64,000 nt of DNA from Citrobacter freundii (GTDB lineage Bacteria; Bacteroidota; Bacteroidia; Chitinophagales; Chitinophagaceae): assembly GCA_003243445.1 (NCBI GenBank), contig QFQQ01000009.1, forward strand, positions 1-64,000, in the 5' to 3' direction. The stretch's first letter is position 1, and every line of letters begins with the position of its first letter. The notes beneath the pieces were generated by a model. That model saw nothing but the letters and a program-made list of their open reading frames with translations, made no database searches and had not been told where the DNA came from. Position numbers and translations under genes: made by a program. Positions 42,610-51,054 of the stretch are shown in pieces.

Positions 42610-44973
42610 ATGATCAAAAATTATCTGAAGATCGCGATCAGGAATATCATGCGTCATAAGGCATTCGCGATGATCAATATTGCAGGATTGACGATAGGAA
42701 TGACCTGCAGTATTCTTATCCTTCTCTGGGTCAGAAACGAAATGAGTTATGATAGCTTTCATGCTAATTCGAATAAATTGTACAGGGTGGTGTGCAATAT
42801 TGCACAATTCAAAGCAGCTGTAACGCCTTATCCTGTTGTACAGGAACTGCAATCCAAAGCGCCGGGGGTTAAACGTGTGATCCGGATGCAGCCGAGCAAT
42901 TCCGTAGTATTCCAGAAGGATGACCATCGTTTTGAAGAATCGGATGGTTTGTATGTAGACTCCACTTTTCTGCAGGCTTTCTCTTTTCCGTTGGTGAAAG
43001 GCGACCGGAATGCGGCATTGCTGAGAACTGATGGCATACTGATCTCGGAAGATATGGCCGTAAAGTATTTCGGGAAAGAAGATCCGATCGGGAAAGTATT
43101 ACGCAAGAACAATACAGAAAATGTAGTGGTGACGGGTGTGCTTGCCAATGTGCCGGCGAACTCACACCTGCAGTTTGATTATATCATGCCGATGTCTGCG
43201 ATCGCTGTGACCAACAGTGATATCAAAAATTATGTATGGGATAATTTCAATTTCTTCAGCTACGTGGAGCTGGATGAAAGTGTGGCCAATGAGGCCGGCG
43301 TAAAAAAGGTAACCGCTCAGCTGGATGAGATCTATAAAAAACAGATCCCGGACAACCAGTTGAAAGTGGATTTTACCCTGCAGCCACTAACACGCATTCA
43401 CCTGCATTCAGATTACCAGGCGGATGTTGCCGGACATGGTAACTATTTGTATGTAAAGATCTTTTTTATCGTTGCCATCTTTATTCTGATCGTTGCCTGT
43501 ATCAACTTCATGAACCTTGCTACCGCGCGTTCTGCGAGACGTGCAAAGGAAGTAGGTTTGCGTAAAGTGGTGGGCGCTGTTCGTGGTCAGCTGGTGATGC
43601 AATTCATAGGAGAATCAGTGCTGATCTCGTTTATGGCTTTGTTCCTTGCAATTTTGCTGGTGTGGTTGTTGTTGCCTGCATTCAATAAACTTGCGGGCAA
43701 AGAACTGGCGGTGTCTTTATTTGATGGACCATTGTTGCTGACGCTTGGGGGCATTGCGCTGGTCACCGGTCTTCTGTCCGGAAGTTATCCCGCTCTTTTT
43801 CTTTCCTCTTTCAAACCGGTAAAAGTGCTGAAAGGAAATGTGCGCAAAATGGGTGGCAACCTGGTATTCAGAAATGCATTGGTGGTCGTGCAATTTGTTG
43901 TTTCTATTGTGCTCCTGGCCGGTACGGCAATCGTATTTCAGCAGCTCAATTTTATCAAAAATATGAACCTGGGGTTTGAGCGTTCAAATCTTTTATGTTT
44001 GCCGATGACAGGTGATCTGGCTGGTAAATATGATGTATTGAAAGCCGAATTAAAAAGCAATCCGCTGACAAGCGATTATACGATCACCAATGGAGTTCCG
44101 GTTGGTTATACAAACGGAACACTTAGTGTACAATGGGAAGGCAAGCCTGCGACCGATCAGACCCTGTTTTCCAATATGGACATCAATGAAGATTTCTTCG
44201 AAGTGTTTCAAATGAAAATGGTGAGTGGCCGTCCCTTCTCTCCCGCTTTTGCCGATTCAAATAATTATATCATCAATGAAACAGCGGCCCGGCATATGGG
44301 TATGAACAGTGAGTCTGCCATTGGCAAATCACTGAACATGTGGGGTAACAAAGGTATGATCGTTGGTGTGGTAAAGGATTTCAACTTCAAAGCAATACAA
44401 CATAAGATCGATCCGATGATCCTGCGGTTTAGACCGGGCAGCATTGCGATCATCCGCACAAAACCCGGCGCCACCGAAGCCACGATCAAGGCGCTGGAAA
44501 GGGTTCATGTGAAACTGAATCCTGCTTATCCTTTCTCTTATTCATTTGTCGACCAGGAAATCGACAAGCTGTATAAAGGTGAGCAACAGATGGGACGTTT
44601 GTTCAATCTTTTTGCCATCCTCGCGATCTTTATTTCCTGTATGGGGCTTTACGGCCTGTCTGCATTCATGGCAGAGCAGCGTACAAAAGAAATCGGTGTG
44701 AGAAAGGTATTGGGAGCTTCTGTAGGCAATGTTGTTTACCTGCTTTCCGCAAGCTTTACAAGATTGATCCTGATTGCAACAGTGATTGCTGTTCCACTTG
44801 CATGGTGGGCGATCAATAACTGGCTGCAGGGGTTTGCGTACCGTGTGCAGGTAAGCTGGATCGTATTCGCCCTGGCAGCACTTTCCGCACTCCTGATCGC
44901 ATGGATCACGGTCGGCTATGAATCCATCAAAGCTGCGATGGCCAACCCGGTCAGGTCATTAAGGTCAGAGTAA
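42610..44973 (+). CDS. FtsX/MacB-type ABC transporter permease
   Basis: Inner-membrane permease of 787 residues with the duplicated layout of Bacteroidota FtsX-like permeases. There is one N-terminal membrane helix (AFAMINIAGLTIGMTCSILI), a periplasmic MacB-type domain (about 50-270) and three helices ending the first half. A second periplasmic domain (about 450-640) and three final helices follow. The motif TKEIGVRKVLGASVGNVVYL before the last helices is typical. Such proteins are usually involved in mechanotransmission or efflux with an ATP-binding partner, but none is in this window. The ATG at 42610 (MIKNYLKIAIRNIMRHK) is the family-typical start. Confidence 0.9.
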   Translation: MIKNYLKIAIRNIMRHKAFAMINIAGLTIGMTCSILILLWVRNEMSYDSFHANSNKLYRVVCNIAQFKAAVTPYPVVQELQSKAPGVKRVIRMQPSNSVVFQKDDHRFEESDGLYVDSTFLQAFSFPLVKGDRNAALLRTDGILISEDMAVKYFGKEDPIGKVLRKNNTENVVVTGVLANVPANSHLQFDYIMPMSAIAVTNSDIKNYVWDNFNFFSYVELDESVANEAGVKKVTAQLDEIYKKQIPDNQLKVDFTLQPLTRIHLHSDYQADVAGHGNYLYVKIFFIVAIFILIVACINFMNLATARSARRAKEVGLRKVVGAVRGQLVMQFIGESVLISFMALFLAILLVWLLLPAFNKLAGKELAVSLFDGPLLLTLGGIALVTGLLSGSYPALFLSSFKPVKVLKGNVRKMGGNLVFRNALVVVQFVVSIVLLAGTAIVFQQLNFIKNMNLGFERSNLLCLPMTGDLAGKYDVLKAELKSNPLTSDYTITNGVPVGYTNGTLSVQWEGKPATDQTLFSNMDINEDFFEVFQMKMVSGRPFSPAFADSNNYIINETAARHMGMNSESAIGKSLNMWGNKGMIVGVVKDFNFKAIQHKIDPMILRFRPGSIAIIRTKPGATEATIKALERVHVKLNPAYPFSYSFVDQEIDKLYKGEQQMGRLFNLFAILAIFISCMGLYGLSAFMAEQRTKEIGVRKVLGASVGNVVYLLSASFTRLILIATVIAVPLAWWAINNWLQGFAYRVQVSWIVFALAALSALLIAWITVGYESIKAAMANPVRSLRSE

Positions 44974-44999
44974 CTTTTTTTATTTCTCATGTGTAAGCT

Positions 45000-45035
45000 G
45001 TCCACCCTTTAGTCTTATTGGGTGGACTTTTTTAT
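45000..45035 (+). terminator. Intrinsic terminator of the permease gene
   Basis: Stem GTCCACCC / GGGTGGAC (45000-45007 and 45020-45027) followed by TTTTTTTA, 27 nt beyond the stop codon. Confidence 0.85.
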
Positions 45036-45061
45036 TAGAAGTCGAAAAGTTGGTTTATTTT

Positions 45062-45204
45062 AGGTTCCAGAAGTTCCAGATGTTCCAAAGGTTCCAGAGG
45101 TTCCAGAGGTTCATTAAGTTCCAAATGTTCTGAAAGTAAATGGACTTCTGTCAGTCACGACAACCTCTGGAACAATTGGAACCTCTGAAACCTCTGGAAC
45201 CTTT
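45062..45204. repeat. Inverted AGGTTCCAG-unit element
   Basis: The left arm 45062-45130 has about seven 9-nt units (AGGTTCCAGAAGTTCCAG and so on). The right arm 45160-45204 is the complement (ACAACCTCTGGAAC onward). The inner end GTCACGACAACC matches the GGTTGTCGTGA end seen at 30731. A canonical terminator already lies before it (45000), and its right arm ends 10 nt before the DUF1801 start. Confidence 0.85.
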
Positions 45205-45214
45205 TCTCTCCGTT

Positions 45215-45574
45215 ATGAATACTAAACTTGAAAGTTATTACCTGAGCAGACCGGAGCCGTACCAGAGCTGCCTTCTTGCATTAAAGCATATTATTCTGTC
45301 TGTCAATCCGGGTATTGTCCATGAAAGAAAATTTCAAATTCCGTTTTTTACTTACAAAGGAAAAAAGCTGGGTTACTTATGGCTGAACCGGAAGAAGCTG
45401 ATGGTTGGTTTGTGTACAGATAAATCGCTATTGCATTTTGCTGAAGGGGTAAGACCCAAAGACAGATATGAATCTTTCGAAGTCGATCCGGGAGAAGATC
45501 TGCCGGTGGAAATGATCCTGGCGAAAGTTCGTTCATATCTGGCTGCTATTGATCGGGTTGTCGTTGATCAATAG
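45215..45574 (+). CDS. DUF1801 domain protein
   Basis: Small cytoplasmic protein of 119 residues matching DUF1801 (YdhG-like): LKHIILSVNPGIVHERKFQI, then FTYKGKKLGYLWLNRKKLMV and GLCTDKSLLHF. Function in this family is not established. The start is the ATG at 45215 (MNTKLESYYLSRPE). The longer frame from 45140 reads through the right arm of the repeat element (EQLEPLKPLEPF) and is an artefact. Convergent with the GldM-C-like gene, 9 nt away. Confidence 0.85.
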   Translation: MNTKLESYYLSRPEPYQSCLLALKHIILSVNPGIVHERKFQIPFFTYKGKKLGYLWLNRKKLMVGLCTDKSLLHFAEGVRPKDRYESFEVDPGEDLPVEMILAKVRSYLAAIDRVVVDQ

Positions 45575-45583
45575 AAAATATCT

Positions 45584-46228
45584 CTACCTGATTAATATCG
45601 TTAAGGGCGGAAACTTAATACTCCGGGAATCTGGTGATGTTGCCCTTATCTCATCGAAATAGAGCTTGTCTCCTTTTGATAATTTCCTGATCTGTTCAAG
45701 TTGTGCTGTTGTTAATCTGTTGCCGACTTGTCTATCTTCCGCAAGTAAAGTATCTCCTCCGGATATAATCGACAAACGAAAACTTGTAACAGACATGAAA
45801 TGTTTGTACTGACTCTTTGGTATGATCACGGCCAATACCGGATTAGCAATAATATGCCCGGTCGTTATAGCAGTGTCTTCTGAACCGGCGATTCTTATCT
45901 CATACGGAAGAAGCAGTTCACTTTTGAATTGTCTGCTGTAAACCACCTGTCTCCCTTTATTGCTGACCGCCTGCAATGTTACAGGGTGTTCATTATGTAC
46001 CGTTACAAAGAAACTGTTTGCTCCGGCCTTTGAAATGGAAGCTGTACCACTTTTAACGGTAAGATCATATTCAGGTTCCTGGCCGGAAACAGCAATGTTA
46101 TTTGTGGCGCCAATAAACAATAACGACGAATCAGGATGCATTGCATCCCGATTCGTAATTTTTATCTGGGTAAAAGCTGTACCACAAAAGAGTAATGCAG
46201 CCAGTTGGGTTAACAGGTTCTTTTGCAT
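45584..46228 (-). CDS. Exported protein resembling the GldM C-terminal domain
   Basis: Protein of 214 residues with a signal peptide (cleavage near FTQ, residue 21). The mature part looks like the C-terminal periplasmic domains of GldM: LLFIGATNNIAVSGQEPEYD near the start, a beta-rich middle, and AVIIPKSQYKHFMSVTSFRL then GDKLYFDEIRATSPDSRSI at the end. In GldM/PorM these domains belong to the T9SS motor shaft. Here there is no membrane helix, so it is not a motor subunit. It may be a paralogue that interacts with T9SS or cell-surface parts. The resemblance was judged by eye. Confidence 0.6.
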   Translation of the reverse strand: MQKNLLTQLAALLFCGTAFTQIKITNRDAMHPDSSLLFIGATNNIAVSGQEPEYDLTVKSGTASISKAGANSFFVTVHNEHPVTLQAVSNKGRQVVYSRQFKSELLLPYEIRIAGSEDTAITTGHIIANPVLAVIIPKSQYKHFMSVTSFRLSIISGGDTLLAEDRQVGNRLTTAQLEQIRKLSKGDKLYFDEIRATSPDSRSIKFPPLTILIR

Positions 46229-46313
46229 GGTTAAGGTTTGATGTGATGAGCAATGTCCGTCGGACTAACGTGGCTGTCCCGAGGATATTTCATCGCCAAC
46301 CTTAAAAAAACCG

Positions 46314-46877
46314 TTAAAGTGCCACCCCCACCTTAAAAGCCCAGCGATTGAACTTATAATCCAGGTATTCGTATCGTTCAGCGCAGGGAGGATTGTTACA
46401 ATTACCAGGGAGAGTGAATTTCTCCCTCATACCTTTATAAGAATAATAAGCTCCGAACAGAACGCCCTGCCCTGTCTTCATACCTTTTGTCTTAAAACGA
46501 TAACCCAGGCCGGCTTCGCCGAAAGGTCTTGGCTGGCTGCTGACTTTCCTGGCATTGAACAGCATGGTAAGATCGCCCTTTTTTGCAGCAAATGAAGTAC
46601 CCGCATTCAACGACAGGAAAAAGTTCCTCTCTGAAGCTGACAGATATTTTGATATCGATACAAACAGCGGTATTGCTGCTTTCCCATAGCTATCAAAACC
46701 GGTTCCTATACCAAAAAAGTAACCGCCTGTTTCAATTCCGTTGACAGTAGTGACCTGGAAACCGTTATCCTCTCCCGCCAGTAATCCCAGGTAATGGTTT
46801 CCGCGATATACCGGCTTCTGCGCAGCGCCTGATATACTAATGAACAGGGCTGCAATGAACGTTATCTTTTTCAGCAT
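46314..46877 (-). CDS. Outer-membrane beta-barrel protein (hypothetical)
   Basis: Protein of 187 residues with a signal peptide (cleavage near GAAQ, residue 20). Alternating amphipathic strands (GNHYLGLLAGEDNGFQVT, FFGIGTGFDSYG, GVLFGAYYSYKGM) end in a terminal strand (WAFKVGVAL). The pattern suits an 8-stranded outer-membrane barrel. A CNNPPC loop may form a disulfide. It starts 2 nt after the LVIVD lipoprotein gene, so they share a message and may act together at the cell surface. Confidence 0.7.
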   Translation of the reverse strand: MLKKITFIAALFISISGAAQKPVYRGNHYLGLLAGEDNGFQVTTVNGIETGGYFFGIGTGFDSYGKAAIPLFVSISKYLSASERNFFLSLNAGTSFAAKKGDLTMLFNARKVSSQPRPFGEAGLGYRFKTKGMKTGQGVLFGAYYSYKGMREKFTLPGNCNNPPCAERYEYLDYKFNRWAFKVGVAL

Positions 46878-46879
46878 GT

Positions 46880-48118
46880 TTATTTCTTTTTCAAACGGCT
46901 TAATTCGATCATATTGCCCGTGGAGTAATCGAATTGAATAATTCCTTCCTTTGCGCTCACGATCAACTTTCCATTGTGAGGAATTACATCCAGCGGTTCA
47001 AGGTTTGAATATGTTTTCACCAGCTTTACTGACAGTGGGTTGCTTGCATCAAACACTTTGAGACCAGCGGATCCATCACAGATCCAGAGAGTGTTGCCGT
47101 CTTTACCAAGGCCATAAGGGTTGCTTAGATCGTAGGTAGCAAGCAATTTAGGTGCAGTTACCTGTTTCACATCGATCACTTCCAGGCGGCTTTGTGTTAA
47201 TACGCCGCAGTTTGCATCCGCACGAAGTGTTACAAATGCATAGTCTCCATCAGTCACCACCGGATCACATGCCCTCATGTGCGCCACAGCTCCAACCGGC
47301 GTAGGGTTTGCAGCATTGGAGATATCATAGATGAACATACCGTTGACAGAGCCGATGAACAATTTATCCTTGAACGGGTAAATTGTTTCAATACCAGATT
47401 GCATATAAACCGATTTTACAAATGCCGGTTTCAGCGCTTCATCAAGATTGAACACATTCATCGTTCCCATGCTGACTGTATACAGATAGTTATTTACAAC
47501 AGAAAATCTTGACATCGAACCCGCCACGCCGATCGTGGCCTTGGTCGCAGCAGCGGATGAATAAAGCATCGCTTCACTAAAAACAATTCCGCAAAAAGTG
47601 CAGAAATCCGGCCTTCCATAAGCAACAGTTGTATCCCGCCTGTTCCAGTCGACAATATATTGCGACTTGTCAGCGACAAATCCATTGCCATAGCTTCTTT
47701 CAGGAAAAATATCTCTTGCAATATTGGTAACGTGTGCAGACAATGGAGTTGAAATGTCTATCGTGAGCATATCTGTATAGATATCGGCATACAGGGAATT
47801 GTCTTTCACAGCGATATCTATATTGCCAGGGATATTGATAAATGATTTGTTGACCGGCTTCGAAGGATCACTGTTGTCAATGATATGAACACCTTTGTTT
47901 ATTTCATTCACAAAAAGATAATTTCCATAAATAAAGATCTTGCCGGGATTCTCCAGAGGCTGAGCAGTTGTTGGTTTTACTTCGCTCAGCACCTGATCCT
48001 TATTCTTATAAACAGGGGTAAGAATGGTATAGGTGCGGCTGACTTTATCTTTCAGGCAACCTGATAGCATAAATAGAGCAGCTGACAGGGGCAGCAATGT
48101 TTTGGTGAGGAGTTTCAT
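46880..48118 (-). CDS. LVIVD-repeat lipoprotein
   Basis: Lipoprotein of 412 residues. The lipobox LSGC places the lipidated cysteine at C21. The mature part is a beta-propeller of LVIVD-type repeats, visible as GKIFIYGNYLFVNEINKGVH, IIDNSDPSKP, MFIYDISNAANPTPVG and IDVKQVTAPKLLATYDLSNP. Such propellers bind partners or surface ligands; no catalytic function is apparent. A C-F-C-G-I segment (DFCTFCGIVF) is unusual within the propeller. Upstream partner of the barrel gene in a two-gene operon. The promoter region is shared with the divergent HExxH gene. Confidence 0.82.
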   Translation of the reverse strand: MKLLTKTLLPLSAALFMLSGCLKDKVSRTYTILTPVYKNKDQVLSEVKPTTAQPLENPGKIFIYGNYLFVNEINKGVHIIDNSDPSKPVNKSFINIPGNIDIAVKDNSLYADIYTDMLTIDISTPLSAHVTNIARDIFPERSYGNGFVADKSQYIVDWNRRDTTVAYGRPDFCTFCGIVFSEAMLYSSAAATKATIGVAGSMSRFSVVNNYLYTVSMGTMNVFNLDEALKPAFVKSVYMQSGIETIYPFKDKLFIGSVNGMFIYDISNAANPTPVGAVAHMRACDPVVTDGDYAFVTLRADANCGVLTQSRLEVIDVKQVTAPKLLATYDLSNPYGLGKDGNTLWICDGSAGLKVFDASNPLSVKLVKTYSNLEPLDVIPHNGKLIVSAKEGIIQFDYSTGNMIELSRLKKK

Positions 48119-48279
48119 GTTGTGGTTTTAACTGGCTGACAATCCATTTTTCAAAATCATTGCATCAGGGTATAAGTTTTTTCAAAGAATGACCTGATGC
48201 AAGCAGGTGCATGCCACCGTTCATCAAATTATCAGGCAGAAGTACGAGTGGTTTCGTATGTTTGGTTTTTATCACCATT

Positions 48280-49728
48280 ATGATCAAATCATTATTTTCT
48301 GGTTGCATTGTACTGTTGACTTTCAGCTGTTCAGTGTCATCCCAATCTATTGTCCGTTTCAAGACAAGCAAGCCTTATTCAGTCTTTAACTTCCTGGAAG
48401 TTGCCGGTGGCGCGCAATCGCAATCCTCAACCTACCGGAATTATGTGGATACGTCTGTAATGAGGCATGAGCCTTCTTTTGCGGCACTTGCAAATGCTTT
48501 TCAGCAATTGAATCTCTCTTATAATTACCGTCGCGACGAATATCCTTCCAATCGCCGGCAAACGCGTTCGACCTATGATCTGCTTGTGATCGCCGCAGTG
48601 AAAAGTGCGTCAATCGAAGAGTTCCGCATGAGTACCATTGGTATTTTACCCAACAGTACGCACCAGGAAATGTGTGAGCTGATGACAAAGGCGGAACCTT
48701 TCTATGATCGCTATGTTTGGCGTCAGTCGGAGAAGTCGACGCAGCAGCAGATCAACGGTTTCAGAAAATATGCCGCCAGGGCAAATCAACTGTTCCATGC
48801 TTTCAGAAATTTCTATCGCTCCAGCTGGCCGGATAATATTCCGTTTGATGTGGCCGTGTTTCCTATCCCTGCGAAGTCCGGTAATACAACGGCCACGCCC
48901 CATGCCAACAGTCTTTGCGTTTCCGTGCTTACCGGCGGTAAAGACCCTGCAGGTTCGATGGGTGTAACCATGCACGAGATCTGTCATGTGCTGTATGATG
49001 AACAAACAAGCGATTTTCAGCATCAGGTTGATGGATGGTTCACCAAAAGTGTGTCGCCATTCAAGGATATTGCCTATAGCTTTTTTGATGAGGCATTAGC
49101 AACTGTATTAGGAAATGGATGGGCTTATGAAGATTTTACCGGAAAGCCCGATACGACGGCCTGGTATAATAATGAATACATTGATGGCTTTGCACATGCC
49201 TTGCATCCGTTGGTCAAAGAATATCTTACTGCCGGCAAACCAATGGATAGTTTGTTCGTGGAAAATGCTATCGCATCATTTGGAAAAGCATATCCGAGAT
49301 CCCTCGCCGATTATTCCATTTTGCTCAATAATATGTATCTCTATTCCGATGCGGAAGAGCCGGCCGAACGCCAAAAACTAAAGAAAATATTGGGAAAATA
49401 TTTTCAATCCAGCCGGTACAATTTCTCCTCTCCCATCCTTCATGAATACAGCATTGACTATATCAGGAACAGCAAGGGGACTCAACTGATCATTGTCGAT
49501 CAAAACCAGGACAGCACGATCAACGAACTAAAAAAGGCAATTCCCGAATTGAATGACATACTAAAGGATCCGCTATCTTCAAATTATGTCGCTTCATTTT
49601 ACGACAATCGCAAGCGAACGATCATACTCGTGCGTGTGACGGATAAAAGCATGCTCGACACAGCGTTCAAGTTGTTGAAAGAAAAGAAATACCTCGAGGT
49701 TGGAGCAGCGGTGTTACCCCTGCAGTAG
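48280..49728 (+). CDS. Exported HExxH metallopeptidase-like protein
   Basis: Protein of 482 residues. I chose the ATG at 48280 (MIKSLFSGCIVLLTFSCSVS), which yields a signal peptide; an upstream ATG at 48211 buries it. The zinc motif HEICH is at residues 232-236, and FFDEALATVLGNGW (about 30 residues later) may supply the third ligand glutamate, as in gluzincins. The fold resembles other Bacteroidota exported proteins of unknown substrate. C-terminal residues ~400-480 form a separate small alpha/beta domain. A 9-nt inverted repeat follows 15 nt after the stop. Family not recognised by name. Confidence 0.65.
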   Translation: MIKSLFSGCIVLLTFSCSVSSQSIVRFKTSKPYSVFNFLEVAGGAQSQSSTYRNYVDTSVMRHEPSFAALANAFQQLNLSYNYRRDEYPSNRRQTRSTYDLLVIAAVKSASIEEFRMSTIGILPNSTHQEMCELMTKAEPFYDRYVWRQSEKSTQQQINGFRKYAARANQLFHAFRNFYRSSWPDNIPFDVAVFPIPAKSGNTTATPHANSLCVSVLTGGKDPAGSMGVTMHEICHVLYDEQTSDFQHQVDGWFTKSVSPFKDIAYSFFDEALATVLGNGWAYEDFTGKPDTTAWYNNEYIDGFAHALHPLVKEYLTAGKPMDSLFVENAIASFGKAYPRSLADYSILLNNMYLYSDAEEPAERQKLKKILGKYFQSSRYNFSSPILHEYSIDYIRNSKGTQLIIVDQNQDSTINELKKAIPELNDILKDPLSSNYVASFYDNRKRTIILVRVTDKSMLDTAFKLLKEKKYLEVGAAVLPLQ

Positions 49729-49743
49729 TGATATCGTTAGTGT

Positions 49744-49882
49744 GAAAAGTTTCAGAGGTTCCAGGAGTTCCAGAAGTTCCAGAGGTTGCTTCGCAGGTTG
49801 AAGTCCTTACCTGTGACTGAAGAAATTTTCGCTGGAAGAACCTTTGGAACTTCTGGAACCCCTGGAACCTCTGAAACCTTTA
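49744..49882. repeat. Inverted AGGTTCCAG-unit element
   Basis: Left arm 49744-49793 and right arm 49836-49882 pair over about 45 nt with few mismatches. The inner left end is GGTTGCTTCGC. It begins 15 nt after the stop at 49728, and the right arm ends 25 nt before the next start codon, again creating a spurious N-terminal frame (LEPLEPLKP). Confidence 0.88.
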
Positions 49883-49894
49883 CTCCGCCCTCCC

Positions 49895-49902
49895 TATCTT
49901 TG
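49895..49902 (+). promoter_or_regulatory. Candidate -7 element (TATCTTTG) beside a start codon
   Basis: TATCTTTG matches TAnnTTTG exactly and lies only 4 nt before the ATG at 49907. If used, the mRNA would be leaderless or nearly so. No -33 TTTG is visible at the right distance. Confidence 0.35.
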
Positions 49903-49906
49903 TTTC

Positions 49907-50986
49907 ATGCAAGACTGGAAATCCTACTGGTTTCTTCTCGCCGGCGTACAGGGATTGTTGCTAACTGTCGGGCTGGCGGCAAGATCAAAAAAGAATAACA
50001 GTGTAATAATATACCTCGCTATTCTGATAGGTGTGTTATCGATTGAGTTGCTCACGAATTTTGCGGTGCGTGTTCATTATACCAATCAGCCGGAAGCAAT
50101 TCCATTTTGGGTAATTGGTTCTTATTTGCTGATCCCGCCGGCATTATTGAATCTTGCGCGGCATTCTGTTAATCTTCCATTGTTAAATAGAAAAAGATCG
50201 TTGATGCTTTTGGGCCCTGCGATGCTCGAGATCGTTGTGGAATTGACCGTATGGTTGTTACGGGCAGCGGGATTTACCACACCGTCTTTGCGGAATATTG
50301 AGGCCTGGGTTGTTTTTACAGAGATCATCCCTGTTCTTGCCACGATCGCGATCCTCGGATGGTGGATCATGCAATTGAAGAAAAGAGCCGTGATCAGAAA
50401 TGTATTGAACGCATCAGCAAAGAAGCAAACCCTGCTGATCCCGCTGGCTTTGCTGGCATATTATTCTTTTCTGAGTCTGCTTTGGCTGGCGGAAGCCTTG
50501 TTGAGCTGGAGATTTTCTGATCTGCTGACGCAGTTGCTGGCCGGATCGATGCTGATCCTGGGTTATATCGTGTTTTTAAGAACCGGTCTGTTTGATGGTT
50601 TGTCCTTCGTTCCCGTATCATCCACACCTGTTGCCTGGCAGTATGATGATGCTGATACGGTGAAGCAATTACTCCAACTTATGGAGCAAGAACGGATCTA
50701 TATTCAATCAAGGCTCTCTATCGATGATCTTGCCGATAAATTGCAATTGCCTAAAAGGTATCTCAGTTATATAATTGCCAATAAATTAAATACAACTGTA
50801 ATTGCTTTTGTGAACGCATACCGTGTGCAGGAAGTGATCCGTAAAATGAAGGATCCGAAGGAGCAGCACAAAACGCTGCTGGCCCTGGCAATGGAAGCCG
50901 GGTTCAATTCAAAATCCACCTTTAACCAGGTTTTTAAAGCACAAACAGGTATGACGCCGTCCGAATACCATAAAAAGACGTCCTGA
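49907..50986 (+). CDS. AraC family regulator with membrane-spanning N-terminal domain
   Basis: Membrane-bound transcription factor of 359 residues. Start at the ATG at 49907 (MQDWKSYWFLLAGVQG); the longer frame from 49844 is repeat-derived. The N-terminal ~235 residues hold about seven hydrophobic segments (LLAGVQGLLLTVGLAA, VIIYLAILIGVLSIELL, and so on). The AraC-type DNA-binding domain occupies about 255-355, with IDDLADKLQLPKRYLSYI and LALAMEAGFNSKSTFNQVF as its two helix-turn-helix motifs. Such fusions sense signals in the membrane. It lies between two exported HExxH proteins on the same strand and may regulate them. Confidence 0.88.
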   Translation: MQDWKSYWFLLAGVQGLLLTVGLAARSKKNNSVIIYLAILIGVLSIELLTNFAVRVHYTNQPEAIPFWVIGSYLLIPPALLNLARHSVNLPLLNRKRSLMLLGPAMLEIVVELTVWLLRAAGFTTPSLRNIEAWVVFTEIIPVLATIAILGWWIMQLKKRAVIRNVLNASAKKQTLLIPLALLAYYSFLSLLWLAEALLSWRFSDLLTQLLAGSMLILGYIVFLRTGLFDGLSFVPVSSTPVAWQYDDADTVKQLLQLMEQERIYIQSRLSIDDLADKLQLPKRYLSYIIANKLNTTVIAFVNAYRVQEVIRKMKDPKEQHKTLLALAMEAGFNSKSTFNQVFKAQTGMTPSEYHKKTS

Positions 50987-51054
50987 AACCTGTTTCCACA
51001 CGTCCGCATCCTGTTCACCCTGCTACTTCATTCTATTTTCGGTCAAAAAAGCAA

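Noticed and set aside
45140..45214. N-terminal extension of the DUF1801 protein
   Set aside because: Encoded by the repeat arm; the family-typical start is at 45215.
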